Position numbers and translations under genes: made by a program
Notes under the pieces: generated by a model
The model's input: the letters and a program-made list of their open reading frames with translations, nothing else
Database searches by the model: none
Told to the model about the DNA's origin: nothing
Shown: positions 44,958 through 53,910 of the stretch, in pieces
Layout: each line of letters begins with the position of its first letter
Numbering within the stretch: position 1 is the first letter of the stretch
DNA from: Flammeovirgaceae bacterium 311
GTDB taxonomy: Bacteria > Bacteroidota > Bacteroidia > Cytophagales > Cyclobacteriaceae
Length of the DNA stretch: 64,000 bases
Direction: 5' to 3'
Assembly (NCBI GenBank): GCA_000597885.1
Contig: CP004371.1
Location: forward strand, 2,558,501 to 2,622,500

Positions 44958-47389
44958 TTTCGCTTTGGCTTAATTTCAAAGTTATAGGTAACAGAAGGTA
45001 TAATGCTGAAAAGGTAGAGCTTTACCGCTGCAGCATCTACACTCTGCACCTGGTCTTCATCCGGATCGAAATTTGGGTCCTGATTATACACCTGCTCGAA
45101 GGTAATGGCAAAAGGATTTTTACGCGCGTAGGCATTGTAAACAGAGAAGGTCCAGCTACCATCCCACCTTCTGCCGGGCTTAGGCCTGTTTTTAAGCGTT
45201 GCCGCCAGGTCCAGCCGGTGGTAACCCGGCATACGAAACGCATTGCGGCGGGTATCGTCGTACACCGGCATAGTAAAACCATCTACACTGGCCTTGCCTA
45301 CCGGTAAAGAAACTGCAGTGCCCGTACTATATACAAAAGTGCCCGATACAGAAAATCTTGGGCTTAGCTCATGGCTTAGTACTACGGAAAGATCGTGGAT
45401 GCGATCGTAGCGGGCCGGATATACCCTCCCCCCGTTAATGCCCGGCACCTGCCGCAGGGTTCGTCCCAGGGTATACCCTATCCAGCCTGTGGTAGCACCA
45501 ATGTTTTTTCTTACCAGAAACTCCGCCCCGTAAGCCCAGCCCTTCCCTTCCAGTGCTTCTGTTTCAATATTGTTTGTAAACAGAATATTGCCCTGGTCTC
45601 CCAGCCTGTAATCTACCAGGTTATCCATCCATTTATAGTATACTTCCACAGAGGTTTCAAAGCTGTTTTGTCTGAAATTTCTGAAGTATCCCAGTGCAAC
45701 CTGGTCGGCAATGAGCGGCTGAATGTAGCGATCGGCGGGTATCCAGCGCTCAATGGGCAAACCGGCCGTAGCATTGCTGGCCACCTGCAGGTACTGCCGC
45801 ATACGGTTGTAGGAGGCTTTTACAGAGCTCTGTTCATTCAGCAAATAGCGCAGCCCCAGCCGGGGCTCCAGCCCATGATAAAACTGTATGTTTTCAAAGC
45901 GGTCAAAGGTTTCGGTACCTGCTTTTGTCTCTTCTGTGCGCTCCGCTCCCTCTTCGTACAGGAATATACTGCCCGGGCCTACAGTATTGAAGGCAGAATA
46001 GCGCAGCCCGTATTCGGCTGTGAACTTTGGCGTGGCTTTCCACTCATTGCCCACATATACTGCATTTTCCACAGCATAGCGGTCGTTTACATCAGGAGCG
46101 GGGAAATTGGATTCGCTCTGAAAGCTAACCCGAGGCGCACCAAAGCTTCTGAAGATCGAATTTACTCCATAGGTAAGCGTGTTTTTTTCACTGATGTAAT
46201 GGGTGAAAGCAGATTTAAGATTATACTCCTGCATGGTAGATCCCCAGGTGAACCGGGTTGTTGCACTCTCCCCAACAAAGCCATAGCTAAAATTGCTGAA
46301 TATCAAAGAAGTGTTTAAAAACAGGCGATCATTGAACAGGTGATTCCAGCGGGTAGTAAGGGTACTGTTGCCCCAATCCAGGCTAAACAGATCATCAAGG
46401 CCTAATACATCGCGGCCAAAGTAGCCTGAAATATAAAAGCGGTTGTTTTCATTTAAGATGAGATTGGCCTTGGCGTTGAAGTCGTAGAAATAAAGGGTGT
46501 TATTGTTGATGTCTTCGTTGGGGCTAAGTCCCAGAAAAATATCGGCATAAGTGCGTCGGCCGCTTACAATGAATGAACTTCTGTCTTTCCAGATGGGGCC
46601 CTCTACCGTAAGCCGGCTGGCAATAAGGCCCACCCCACCGGATATCACATATTCTTTGTTGTTTCCCTCCTTCATCTGGATATCCAGAATAGAGGAGAGC
46701 CTGCCACCAAAACGGGCCGGGATGCCACCTTTATAGATCTCCAGGTTTTTAATGGCATCCGGATTGAAGACAGAGAAGAAACCAAACAGGTGGCTGGCAT
46801 TATAAACAGTGGCTTCGTCGAGCAGCACCAGGTTCTGATCGGCGGCTCCACCCCGTACAAACAGGCCGGTGGTACCTTCGCCGGCGGTTTGCACCCCTGG
46901 CAGCAGTTGTATGGTGCGCAGTACGTCTACCTCACCAAACAGTGCCGGCACTTTTCTTACCGCCTCTACAGTTAGTTTTTCGCGGCTCATGCTCACATCG
47001 CTCACATTGGCATCTTTGCGCTCGCCGGTAATCACTACCTCCTCCAGCTGATCTTCGTCCGGTAGTAATTCAATGTTCAGCCGGGTATCGGCCTGCAAAT
47101 TAAGCTCACGCTGTAATGTTTGGTAGCCTAAATACTGATAGCGAAGGGTGTAGCTGCCTGCAGGCAGGGGCAGTGCATAATAGCCGTATATATTGGTGGT
47201 AGCGCCAGTACCAGGCAACTCCACCACCTGCACGGTAGCGCCTATCAACTCTTCTCCACTTGATGCATCACGTATGTAACCACTTAATGTGTAACGCTGC
47301 TGCTGGGCCTGGCGCTGCTGCTGGCCCTGTGCCCCCAGGCTTAGCAACAGGCCTGTTATTATCAATACTAACAAAAAAACTCTTCTCAT
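44954..47389 (-). CDS. TonB-dependent receptor with N-terminal carboxypeptidase-like domain
   Basis: The 811-residue outer-membrane protein has a signal peptide (MRRVFLLVLIITGLLLSLG), a CarboxypepD_reg domain (about 35-115, LSGYIRDASSGEELIGATV), a plug domain with the phrase LLPGVQTAGEGTTGLFVRGGAADQNLVLLDEA (in parts), and a beta-barrel ending in a typical terminal strand (SVTYNFEI). The start at 47389 gives the signal peptide; the longer frame from 47428 does not. It does not carry SusC-type signatures and its partner is DUF4249, not SusD. It follows a SigZ-like sigma gene on the same strand, 133 bases away. Confidence 0.93.
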   Translation of the reverse strand: MRRVFLLVLIITGLLLSLGAQGQQQRQAQQQRYTLSGYIRDASSGEELIGATVQVVELPGTGATTNIYGYYALPLPAGSYTLRYQYLGYQTLQRELNLQADTRLNIELLPDEDQLEEVVITGERKDANVSDVSMSREKLTVEAVRKVPALFGEVDVLRTIQLLPGVQTAGEGTTGLFVRGGAADQNLVLLDEATVYNASHLFGFFSVFNPDAIKNLEIYKGGIPARFGGRLSSILDIQMKEGNNKEYVISGGVGLIASRLTVEGPIWKDRSSFIVSGRRTYADIFLGLSPNEDINNNTLYFYDFNAKANLILNENNRFYISGYFGRDVLGLDDLFSLDWGNSTLTTRWNHLFNDRLFLNTSLIFSNFSYGFVGESATTRFTWGSTMQEYNLKSAFTHYISEKNTLTYGVNSIFRSFGAPRVSFQSESNFPAPDVNDRYAVENAVYVGNEWKATPKFTAEYGLRYSAFNTVGPGSIFLYEEGAERTEETKAGTETFDRFENIQFYHGLEPRLGLRYLLNEQSSVKASYNRMRQYLQVASNATAGLPIERWIPADRYIQPLIADQVALGYFRNFRQNSFETSVEVYYKWMDNLVDYRLGDQGNILFTNNIETEALEGKGWAYGAEFLVRKNIGATTGWIGYTLGRTLRQVPGINGGRVYPARYDRIHDLSVVLSHELSPRFSVSGTFVYSTGTAVSLPVGKASVDGFTMPVYDDTRRNAFRMPGYHRLDLAATLKNRPKPGRRWDGSWTFSVYNAYARKNPFAITFEQVYNQDPNFDPDEDQVQSVDAAAVKLYLFSIIPSVTYNFEIKPKRK

Positions 47390-47456
47390 ATCGGCTGCAA
47401 AGTTCAGGGCTGCCGCTTCATTTCCCAATACTTTTTTACCGGAAATGGCAAAACAT

Positions 47457-47481
47457 AAGAGCAGCCTTATCAGCTGCTCTT
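47457..47481 (-). terminator. Possible weak terminator after the sigma-factor gene
   Basis: A 9-bp stem aagagcagc/gctgctctt (47481-47473 with 47465-47457 on the minus strand) has only a poor T-run after it (TTATGTTTT). It could reduce read-through from the sigma gene into the receptor gene, or be a regulatory hairpin. Confidence 0.4.
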
Positions 47482-47522
47482 CAAGTTATGCTCAAAAAGC
47501 TTAGAGCCCTGCAGGTGTACAA

Positions 47523-48227
47523 CTAACAGCCCGAGTTTCTGTTGTCTGATTTACCACTTTTGGGTGTATAATCTGAAATTCTGCCCTGTGCATCGGTTTC
47601 TATCTGGCAGCAGGCTTCCAGTTGCTGCTTAAGCTTTACCCTTGCCCGCTGAATGCGTGATTTTGCACCAGATAAGCTGATGCCCAGACGGTCGGCAACC
47701 TCCTGCTGCGACAGACCTTCCAGATCGGCCCATTGCAGCGGGTAGCGGTCTTTCTCGGGCAACATCAGCAGCATTTCTCCCAGGCAGCCCGCCAGCCTAT
47801 GCTCCGGCAGTAAAACATCTTCTGCGGCAGGCAGGCTGTCTGAATTGGGCAGGTCTGTGTAACTGCGCTGCCGGTAATGATCGGTAAGGGTATTTTGGGC
47901 CACCCGCATCAGCCATGCCCGTACATCTTTTACTTCAGCCAGCCGATTACAATTCTTATAAGCCTTTAGCATTATATCGCTCAGCAGATCGTCGGTAAGG
48001 GCATGCTCGCGAGTACGGTTTTGCAGAAAATACCGCAAGCTCTGGGCATGCTCCTGCCACACACTCCATGCCTGTTCGCACAGATCATTACAGGCCGGCG
48101 CTGGTGTTTCTGCCACTCCTTCAGAAGCGGAGCAGCAATTGGGAGCGGATGCTCCTGATTGCTTAACCATGGTATTAGTAGCAGAAAACTGATCAGACAC
48201 GGCTGCGGCATTATTAGTATTATTCAT
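47523..48227 (-). CDS. ECF RNA polymerase sigma factor, SigZ-like, Cys-rich
   Basis: The 234-residue protein has sigma region 2 (about 60-130, LRYFLQNRTREHALTDDLLSDIMLKAY, VRAWLMRVAQNTLTDHYRQ in parts) and region 4 with the helix-turn-helix LSQQEVADRLGISLSGAKSRIQRARVKLKQQLEACC. The C-terminal CC, the DYTPK motif and a final Cys fit the SigZ group. Unusually the N-terminal 50 residues also hold Cys pairs (NCC, ACNDLC). No anti-sigma gene is adjacent, so control may act through these cysteines. The TonB receptor and DUF4249 genes downstream are candidate targets. Confidence 0.85.
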   Translation of the reverse strand: MNNTNNAAAVSDQFSATNTMVKQSGASAPNCCSASEGVAETPAPACNDLCEQAWSVWQEHAQSLRYFLQNRTREHALTDDLLSDIMLKAYKNCNRLAEVKDVRAWLMRVAQNTLTDHYRQRSYTDLPNSDSLPAAEDVLLPEHRLAGCLGEMLLMLPEKDRYPLQWADLEGLSQQEVADRLGISLSGAKSRIQRARVKLKQQLEACCQIETDAQGRISDYTPKSGKSDNRNSGC

Positions 48228-48392
48228 GGCGCTTTCGGGTTTAGAAGAAATTTTACATCTGACATCGCAATATTACGATTAATATACAGATCTACTTAAA
48301 CTCTACCAAAATTTTTAGGGAGGCAAGTGCCCGGCAGCGGTAAGCCACAGCTGCCTGCCTTAAGGTTAGGACTAAGCTGAAAATACAGGGCA

Positions 48393-48417
48393 TAAAAAAA
48401 GCCGGCTGCTGCCGGCT
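48393..48417 (-). terminator. Terminator of glmS
   Basis: On the minus strand a 7-bp stem agccggc/gccggct (48417-48411 with 48406-48400) is followed by seven T. Confidence 0.88.
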
Positions 48418-48442
48418 TTATATTAGCTAAAAGCTCAAAGGC

Positions 48443-50287
48443 TTATTCTACAGTAACAGACTTAGCCAAGTTACGGGGCTGGTCTACATTACAGCCGCGC
48501 ATCACTGCAATGTGGTAAGAGAGTAACTGCAGCGGAATAACTGATATCAGCGGCATCAATACTTCATGTGTAGCAGGCACTTCAATCACAAATTCTGCCA
48601 TGTCCGGAATAATATCATCGCCCTCTGTTACAATGGCTATTACCCTACCCTTACGGGCACGCACTTCCTGTATATTGGATACGATCTTCTCATACGACTT
48701 ATCTTTGGTCGCGATGAATACCACAGGCATTTCCTCGTCGATCAGGGCAATAGGGCCGTGCTTCATTTCTGCAGCAGGGTAACCCTCGGCGTGTATGTAG
48801 GAGATCTCTTTGAGCTTGAGGGCTCCCTCAAGTGCCACCGGGAAGTTATAGCCACGGCCCAGGTACAGGAAGTTGCGGGAATCTTTGAACAGTTCAGAAA
48901 TATACTTTATCTGGTCGTTCAGTTCCAGTGCTTTTTCTACTTTGGCCGGAATGGTCTCCAGCTCTACCAGCATTTGTTTGTACTGGCTAAGAGGCATGGT
49001 GCCACGCTTATGGGCAACCTGCAGCGCCATCATGATCAACACCGTAAGCTGCGCAGTAAAGGCTTTGGTAGAAGCCACTCCAATTTCAGGGCCTGCATGG
49101 GTATAGGCACCTTCATGTGTAATACGGGCAATAGAAGAACCCACTACATTACAAACACCAAATATAATGGCCCCTTTGCTTTTGGCGAGTTCTATGGCTG
49201 CAAGCGTATCGGCTGTTTCACCAGATTGTGAGATGGCAATCACCACATCACCCTCCTTAATTACCGGGTTGCGGTAACGGAACTCAGAGGCATACTCTAC
49301 TTCTACCGGTATGCGGCAAAATTCTTCAATAATGTACTCTGCCACTAAGCCTGAATGCCATGACGTACCGCAGGCAATAATCATGATTCGTTCAGCATTC
49401 TCCAAGCGGTTTGAATACTCGCGGATACCGCCCAACTTCAGATAACCTTCATCGGCTTTCAGGCGCCCACGAAGGCAATCGGCAATGGAGCGGGGCTGCT
49501 CAAATATCTCCTTGAGCATAAAGTGATCATAACCACCTTTTTCGATTGCCTCAAGCTCCAGATCCAGTATCTGTATGTATGGGTTACTCACAACATCCTG
49601 AGTATCTTTGATATTAAGGCTGTTGTTCCGGATCACAGCAATCTCAAAGTCGTTGAGATAAACCACTTCATTGGTATACTCAATGATTGGAGTTGCATCA
49701 GAAGCCAGGAAATACTCATTTTTGCCAATACCAATTACCAGCGGGCTGCCTTTGCGGGCTGCCACCAGTGTTTCAGGATCTTTTTCATCCATTACCACAA
49801 TGGCATAGGCACCAACCACTTTTGTAAGGGCAAGCCTTACAGCTTCTTCAATAGAGCAATTTTCATGGCTCTGGATATCTTCGATAAAATGAATCAGTAC
49901 CTCTGTATCGGTTTCACTCTCGAAAACATGCCCTTTACGCATAAGATCTTCCTTAAGCGAGCCGTAGTTTTCTATAATACCATTATGGATAATGGCTAAG
50001 CGACCATGCCCCCTGGAAACCACATGTGGGTGAGCATTACAGTTATTTGGTACACCATGGGTAGCCCAGCGGGTATGGCCCATGGCTATTGAACCTGATG
50101 TATCTTTATCATTAGCGACAGCTTCCAGCTCACTAACCTTACCCTGCTGCTTGTAAACATTGATATTTCCATCGTGCAAAAGTGCCACTCCGGCACTATC
50201 ATACCCTCTGTACTCCAACCGCTTCAGGCCTTTAAGCACCACAGGGTATGCTTCTCTATGGCCAATGTATGCAACTATACCGCACAT
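48443..50287 (-). CDS. glmS: Glutamine--fructose-6-phosphate aminotransferase
   Basis: The enzyme makes glucosamine-6-phosphate, the first committed step to UDP-GlcNAc for peptidoglycan and LPS. The 614-residue protein starts MCGIVAYIG with the catalytic Cys2 of the N-terminal glutamine amidotransferase domain, followed by two SIS sugar-isomerase domains (CGTSWHSG, SQSGETADT, KEISYIHAEGYPAAEMKHGPIALI in parts) and the C-terminal PRNLAKSVTVE. Length is standard. It is third in an operon with the glycogen-synthase-like and DUF4270 genes (18-base gap). No glmS ribozyme-like leader is recognised. Confidence 0.98.
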   Translation of the reverse strand: MCGIVAYIGHREAYPVVLKGLKRLEYRGYDSAGVALLHDGNINVYKQQGKVSELEAVANDKDTSGSIAMGHTRWATHGVPNNCNAHPHVVSRGHGRLAIIHNGIIENYGSLKEDLMRKGHVFESETDTEVLIHFIEDIQSHENCSIEEAVRLALTKVVGAYAIVVMDEKDPETLVAARKGSPLVIGIGKNEYFLASDATPIIEYTNEVVYLNDFEIAVIRNNSLNIKDTQDVVSNPYIQILDLELEAIEKGGYDHFMLKEIFEQPRSIADCLRGRLKADEGYLKLGGIREYSNRLENAERIMIIACGTSWHSGLVAEYIIEEFCRIPVEVEYASEFRYRNPVIKEGDVVIAISQSGETADTLAAIELAKSKGAIIFGVCNVVGSSIARITHEGAYTHAGPEIGVASTKAFTAQLTVLIMMALQVAHKRGTMPLSQYKQMLVELETIPAKVEKALELNDQIKYISELFKDSRNFLYLGRGYNFPVALEGALKLKEISYIHAEGYPAAEMKHGPIALIDEEMPVVFIATKDKSYEKIVSNIQEVRARKGRVIAIVTEGDDIIPDMAEFVIEVPATHEVLMPLISVIPLQLLSYHIAVMRGCNVDQPRNLAKSVTVE

Positions 50288-50305
50288 AAAACTTAACTTA
50301 TTATA

Positions 50306-51760
50306 TTATAGGTTAGGCCTTGCCAATTTTGTATACCAAATCTTGAGTTTCACCTGGCCTGGCTTAATAACAAACTGATTAGGCGAATTATACACTGATT
50401 CAGCAGGATAAAGCATTGCCTGCAAATAGCGGTCTTCTCCTGTTTTCATGTATTGCTCTAAATTATATACTATGTCGGAGGTAAAATAGTTAACATTAGT
50501 CTCTCCAACTGTATAAAACCTTCTGGCGGTGGAGGGTGCTCTTTCGGCACCGGATAACATGGCAGACTGGAACCTTCTGTTGTTATCATTCACAAAATAC
50601 AGCACTGCTTCGTTAGGAATTGGCTGGCGCGTTACACCATTAAAGAGGCTGTCAAACTCCAGAGAAGCACGGTTGATGGAGATAAGATCACCTTCGTCCT
50701 GGTTCAGAATAAAATCTTTGAAGACCCTGAACTCTACTTTAGGAAGCAAGCCACCCAGGCCCTGGAAATAAACCCTGCCGTCCAGCGGATTAAACTCCTG
50801 CAGGTGACCAGCAGAAGATGCATTAGCCAGCCCGGTTCCGCTACGATCTACCTCCACCCCATAATAGGCAGGCAGTGTATTAAGAGAGGTTTGATAACCA
50901 TACCTGACCTTGTTGGTCTCCGATGGATAGAAAGGCAGGCGAAGTGTTCTTTGTTCGGTACCCTGGGTATAATAGAGGAACACACCGCTATTTGCATTAG
51001 CCAGTTCATAAGTTGTTACAAAGGTATTGATATCCTCGGGCACCAGGGCTATGCCTTTCACAAAATTGTCAAATGCTGCCTGGCTATCACGTATTCCATC
51101 GGTATTGCTGCGCAGTGCAGCCAGGATCTGTTCACCAAAAGCATAATCCAGCTGTCCGGCCATTATTCTCCGGCTAGCATCGCTCACAAATGTTGCGCTG
51201 TCGAGCTTATCGTATACCTCACTGATATCAAGGCTTAGCTGCCCCAGCGGCTCACCCAAAGGCTCTTTATTTATTGCATAGTAGCGGTAAAAGAGCACAT
51301 TCACCGTATCGTTTTCTACAATACTGTTTGTAGGGCTGATTGGCTGGGCAAGCCGGTAAGTCTGAAAGCGCTGCTCTTGCCGCAGCGCAGTACCGAAAAC
51401 ATTTCTGCTATTCCAAACCAGCTGAATCCGCACTGAATCCAGCCGTGCATTATTACCAATGGTAGGCAAACCCGTAGGCAACCCAAGATTGGCGTAAAGC
51501 GTGGCTTTGGTTACACCAAAATCAGGATTATCTAACCGGCCAATATAAGGGTAGTTGCCAATGCTATTACCAGAAAATTGAAGGGAAGTGAGTGTGCTGT
51601 CACTACGTACCTGAGAGGTATTAACCGGTAGTTCGATGTAATGGGTAGAAACAGCTCCTGTGTTGGGATTTAGATTTGCGCCAAGTTCGGTAGGATCTTC
51701 GCACGCGAAAAAGAGGGCCGGTAAAAGTACCAGCCCTATTTTTTTAACCAGCAAGTTCAT
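50306..51760 (-). CDS. DUF4270 family lipoprotein
   Basis: The 484-residue protein has a lipoprotein signal (LVLLPALFFAC, Cys about residue 20) followed by EDPTELGANLNPN, the family's conserved opening, then an all-beta body with phrases typical of DUF4270. It is presumably held at the outer membrane. The start at 51760 (MNLLVKK) gives the lipoprotein signal and overlaps the end of the upstream glycogen-synthase-like gene by 17 bases. The family occurs between glmS and a short glgA-like gene in other Bacteroidota, but its role is not established. Confidence 0.85.
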   Translation of the reverse strand: MNLLVKKIGLVLLPALFFACEDPTELGANLNPNTGAVSTHYIELPVNTSQVRSDSTLTSLQFSGNSIGNYPYIGRLDNPDFGVTKATLYANLGLPTGLPTIGNNARLDSVRIQLVWNSRNVFGTALRQEQRFQTYRLAQPISPTNSIVENDTVNVLFYRYYAINKEPLGEPLGQLSLDISEVYDKLDSATFVSDASRRIMAGQLDYAFGEQILAALRSNTDGIRDSQAAFDNFVKGIALVPEDINTFVTTYELANANSGVFLYYTQGTEQRTLRLPFYPSETNKVRYGYQTSLNTLPAYYGVEVDRSGTGLANASSAGHLQEFNPLDGRVYFQGLGGLLPKVEFRVFKDFILNQDEGDLISINRASLEFDSLFNGVTRQPIPNEAVLYFVNDNNRRFQSAMLSGAERAPSTARRFYTVGETNVNYFTSDIVYNLEQYMKTGEDRYLQAMLYPAESVYNSPNQFVIKPGQVKLKIWYTKLARPNL

Positions 51761-52556
51761 TATATAAGTTATAGTAGGAATCCAGATAGTCGGTGTCTTT
51801 GTCAAAGGTATCTATTTTTTTATTTCCGTCAACTCCGTCGAAAAGCATATTCAGGCTTTCGCTGTATTTCTCATCACCTTTCACAACTGCATCGGCATAT
51901 TGAATACCTAACTTGATAAATCCTTCAAAGTCGGCAGATTGCAGTGGCACCAGCATGCTGTCTTCCACATCAATCATTTTCACCTTGTCCAGCAGGTCAA
52001 TATTAAATTTGTGTTGGAACGAGTTATTATAAACGGTGAATACCGTCTTGGTATTTTTGAAAAGCGGATCATTTTTATAAGTGCTCTTCAAATACATGGG
52101 GATGAGGCTGGTCATCCAGTCGTTACAGTGTACAATATCTGGCGACCAGCCCAGTTTACGCACTGTTTCAATAACTCCTTTACAGAAGAAGATAGCCCGC
52201 TCATCGTTGTCCTTATAAAAGCGGTTTTCTTTATCAACGAACACATACTTGCGCTGAAAGTAATCTTCGTTATCAATGAAGTATACCTGCAACTTAGCAT
52301 TGGGGATAGACGCTACCTTGATGATCAGCGGTTTTTCCTCATCGCCTACAGAAATGTTAATGCCCGAAAGCCTTACCACCTCGTGCAGCCGGTTTTTGCG
52401 CTCGTTGATGAGCCCGAAACGCGGCACCAGAATTCTAATCTCCATACCACGTTCCTGCATGGCCTGTGGAAGCATCCGCACAAAATTGGCAACTTCCGTA
52501 GTTTGCAGAAAAGGGTCGATTTCGCTGGCTACATACAAAATGCGTAATTTACACAT
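51744..52556 (-). CDS. Glycogen/starch-synthase-like protein, N-terminal domain only
   Basis: The 270-residue protein resembles the N-terminal (GT5) Rossmann domain of glycogen synthase: RILYVASEIDPF at the start, RILVPRFG, VYFIDNEDYFQRK, the ERAIFFCKGVIE helix, and PDIVHCNDWMTSLIP. The KxGGL motif that binds ADP-glucose, expected right after PF, is replaced by LQTTEVANF, and the whole C-terminal GT-B domain is missing. Automatic annotation would call it glycogen synthase, but it should not be able to make glycogen alone. It is first in the operon with DUF4270 and glmS and divergent from panC. Confidence 0.8.
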   Translation of the reverse strand: MCKLRILYVASEIDPFLQTTEVANFVRMLPQAMQERGMEIRILVPRFGLINERKNRLHEVVRLSGINISVGDEEKPLIIKVASIPNAKLQVYFIDNEDYFQRKYVFVDKENRFYKDNDERAIFFCKGVIETVRKLGWSPDIVHCNDWMTSLIPMYLKSTYKNDPLFKNTKTVFTVYNNSFQHKFNIDLLDKVKMIDVEDSMLVPLQSADFEGFIKLGIQYADAVVKGDEKYSESLNMLFDGVDGNKKIDTFDKDTDYLDSYYNLYNELAG

Positions 52557-52595
52557 ACCTAAGGGCTAAATATTTTAAACTAAAGTTTCAAGCCC

Positions 52596-52626
52596 CAAAA
52601 ATACAAAAAAAAACGGGGGCTTTCAA
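52596..52626 (-). promoter_or_regulatory. Predicted promoter of the glgA-like/DUF4270/glmS operon
   Basis: On the minus strand TTG (52626-52624), a 20-nt spacer and TATTTTTG (52603-52596) fit the Bacteroidota consensus. The leader would be about 35 bases. Confidence 0.65.
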
Positions 52627-52647
52627 GAAATAATCCACCTATTAACG

Positions 52648-52655
52648 TATGTTTG
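52648..52655 (+). promoter_or_regulatory. Predicted panC promoter -7 element
   Basis: TATGTTTG matches TAnnTTTG, 31 bases before the panC start. It lies close to the divergent glgA-like promoter. Confidence 0.55.
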
Positions 52656-52686
52656 CGGCCATTTAGTGCGAAAAGCTTGCTCCTTT

Positions 52687-53544
52687 ATGTTGGTCTTTAG
52701 GAAAAAAGAGGCGCTGCGGCAACATTTGCAGGAGCATCGGCTGCAGAATACCTCCATAGGCTTTGTACCTACCATGGGTGCCCTGCACCAGGGCCACCTG
52801 TCGCTGATCCGTAAATCGCTGGCACTTACCGGCTATACCGTGTGCAGTATTTTTGTGAATCCTGCACAGTTCAACAATCCCGAAGACCTGAAAAAGTATC
52901 CGCGCATGCCCGAGCAGGATATAGCTCTGCTGGAAAAAGCCGGCTGCCATGCCTTGTTCCTGCCGGAAACAGAAGAGATTTACCCCAACCCTCCCCTGGT
53001 ACAGTTTTCATTTGGTGCCCTGGAGCAGGTAATGGAAGGCTATTACCGGCCAGGCCATTTTAGCGGGGTGGCACTGGTGGTAAGCAAATTTCTACATATA
53101 GTAGAGCCCCAGATTGCTTTCTTTGGTCAGAAAGACCTGCAGCAATGTCGTATTCTGGAGCAGCTGGTAAAAGACCTGGCCTTTAATACCCGCATACAAA
53201 TAGAACCTACCGTGCGCGAGGGCGATGGCCTGGCGCTCTCCTCCAGAAATTTGCGCTTAAGCCAGCAGGGGCGGCAAACTGCCCTGAACCTTTCTAAAGC
53301 ACTGCAGCAGGCAGCAGAAGCCCTGCAAAGCGGCAAAGAGCCCGAAATAGTTCAAAAAGAGGCACTTGCCTATCTGGAGCAAATTCCAGACCTGGAGCCG
53401 GAATACTTTTACATCACAGAGGGCGGAACTTTGCAAGAACTAAGAAATGTTCAAAAGGGGGACCAAATAGCCATTTGCACCGCTGCTTATGTAGAGGGTG
53501 TAAGGTTAATTGACAACCTGTTATTAAGTTATCAAGGCAACTAA
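52687..53544 (+). CDS. panC: Pantothenate synthetase
   Basis: The enzyme joins pantoate and beta-alanine with ATP to form pantothenate, the CoA precursor. The 285-residue protein has the N-terminal [15 protein letters not shown] with the HxGH nucleotide-binding site at 34-37, FGQKDLQQ, and the KMSKS-like SSRN segment (LSSRNLRL). I take the start at 52687 (MLVFRKK), not the earlier GTG at 52666. panD follows after 16 bases, so the two steps around beta-alanine are made together. Confidence 0.97.
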   Translation: MLVFRKKEALRQHLQEHRLQNTSIGFVPTMGALHQGHLSLIRKSLALTGYTVCSIFVNPAQFNNPEDLKKYPRMPEQDIALLEKAGCHALFLPETEEIYPNPPLVQFSFGALEQVMEGYYRPGHFSGVALVVSKFLHIVEPQIAFFGQKDLQQCRILEQLVKDLAFNTRIQIEPTVREGDGLALSSRNLRLSQQGRQTALNLSKALQQAAEALQSGKEPEIVQKEALAYLEQIPDLEPEYFYITEGGTLQELRNVQKGDQIAICTAAYVEGVRLIDNLLLSYQGN

Positions 53545-53545
53545 T

Positions 53546-53553
53546 TACCTTTG
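53546..53553 (+). promoter_or_regulatory. Predicted panD promoter -7 element
   Basis: TACCTTTG is an exact consensus match just after the panC stop and only 7 bases before the panD ATG, which would give a nearly leaderless mRNA. Confidence 0.45.
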
Positions 53554-53560
53554 CAGCACC

Positions 53561-53908
53561 ATGTTTATACAGGTACTGAAATCAAAAATACACAGAGTAA
53601 AGATTACGCAGGCAGAATTGCACTACGTAGGCAGCATTACCATAGATGAAAATCTGCTGGATGCCGCCGGCCTCCTGGAAGGAGAAAAAGTGCAGATTGT
53701 AAACGTAAACAATGGCGAAAGGCTCGAAACCTATGTTATCAAGGGCGAGCGGGGCAGCGGCATGATCTGCATGAACGGTCCGGCCGCTAGGAGGGTACAG
53801 GTAGGCGATGTTATCATCATTATCTCCTATGCCTTCATGACGCCTGATGAAGCAAAAAGCTTTAAGCCTTCAATTATCTTTCCTGATGACACCAACAAAC
53901 TCGCGTAA
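53561..53908 (+). CDS. panD: Aspartate 1-decarboxylase
   Basis: The enzyme makes beta-alanine from aspartate. The 115-residue proenzyme has the self-cleavage site at Gly24-Ser25 in [10 protein letters not shown], where Ser25 becomes the pyruvoyl group, plus the conserved [23 protein letters not shown] (in parts) and NGPAARR. Length is normal. It is followed after 2 bases by the flippase-like gene. Confidence 0.97.
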   Translation: MFIQVLKSKIHRVKITQAELHYVGSITIDENLLDAAGLLEGEKVQIVNVNNGERLETYVIKGERGSGMICMNGPAARRVQVGDVIIIISYAFMTPDEAKSFKPSIIFPDDTNKLA

Positions 53909-53910
53909 GT

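Noticed and set aside
45395-46318. Plus-strand frame of about 300 codons inside the TonB receptor gene
   Set aside because: No domain, odd composition, fully antisense to a clear receptor gene.
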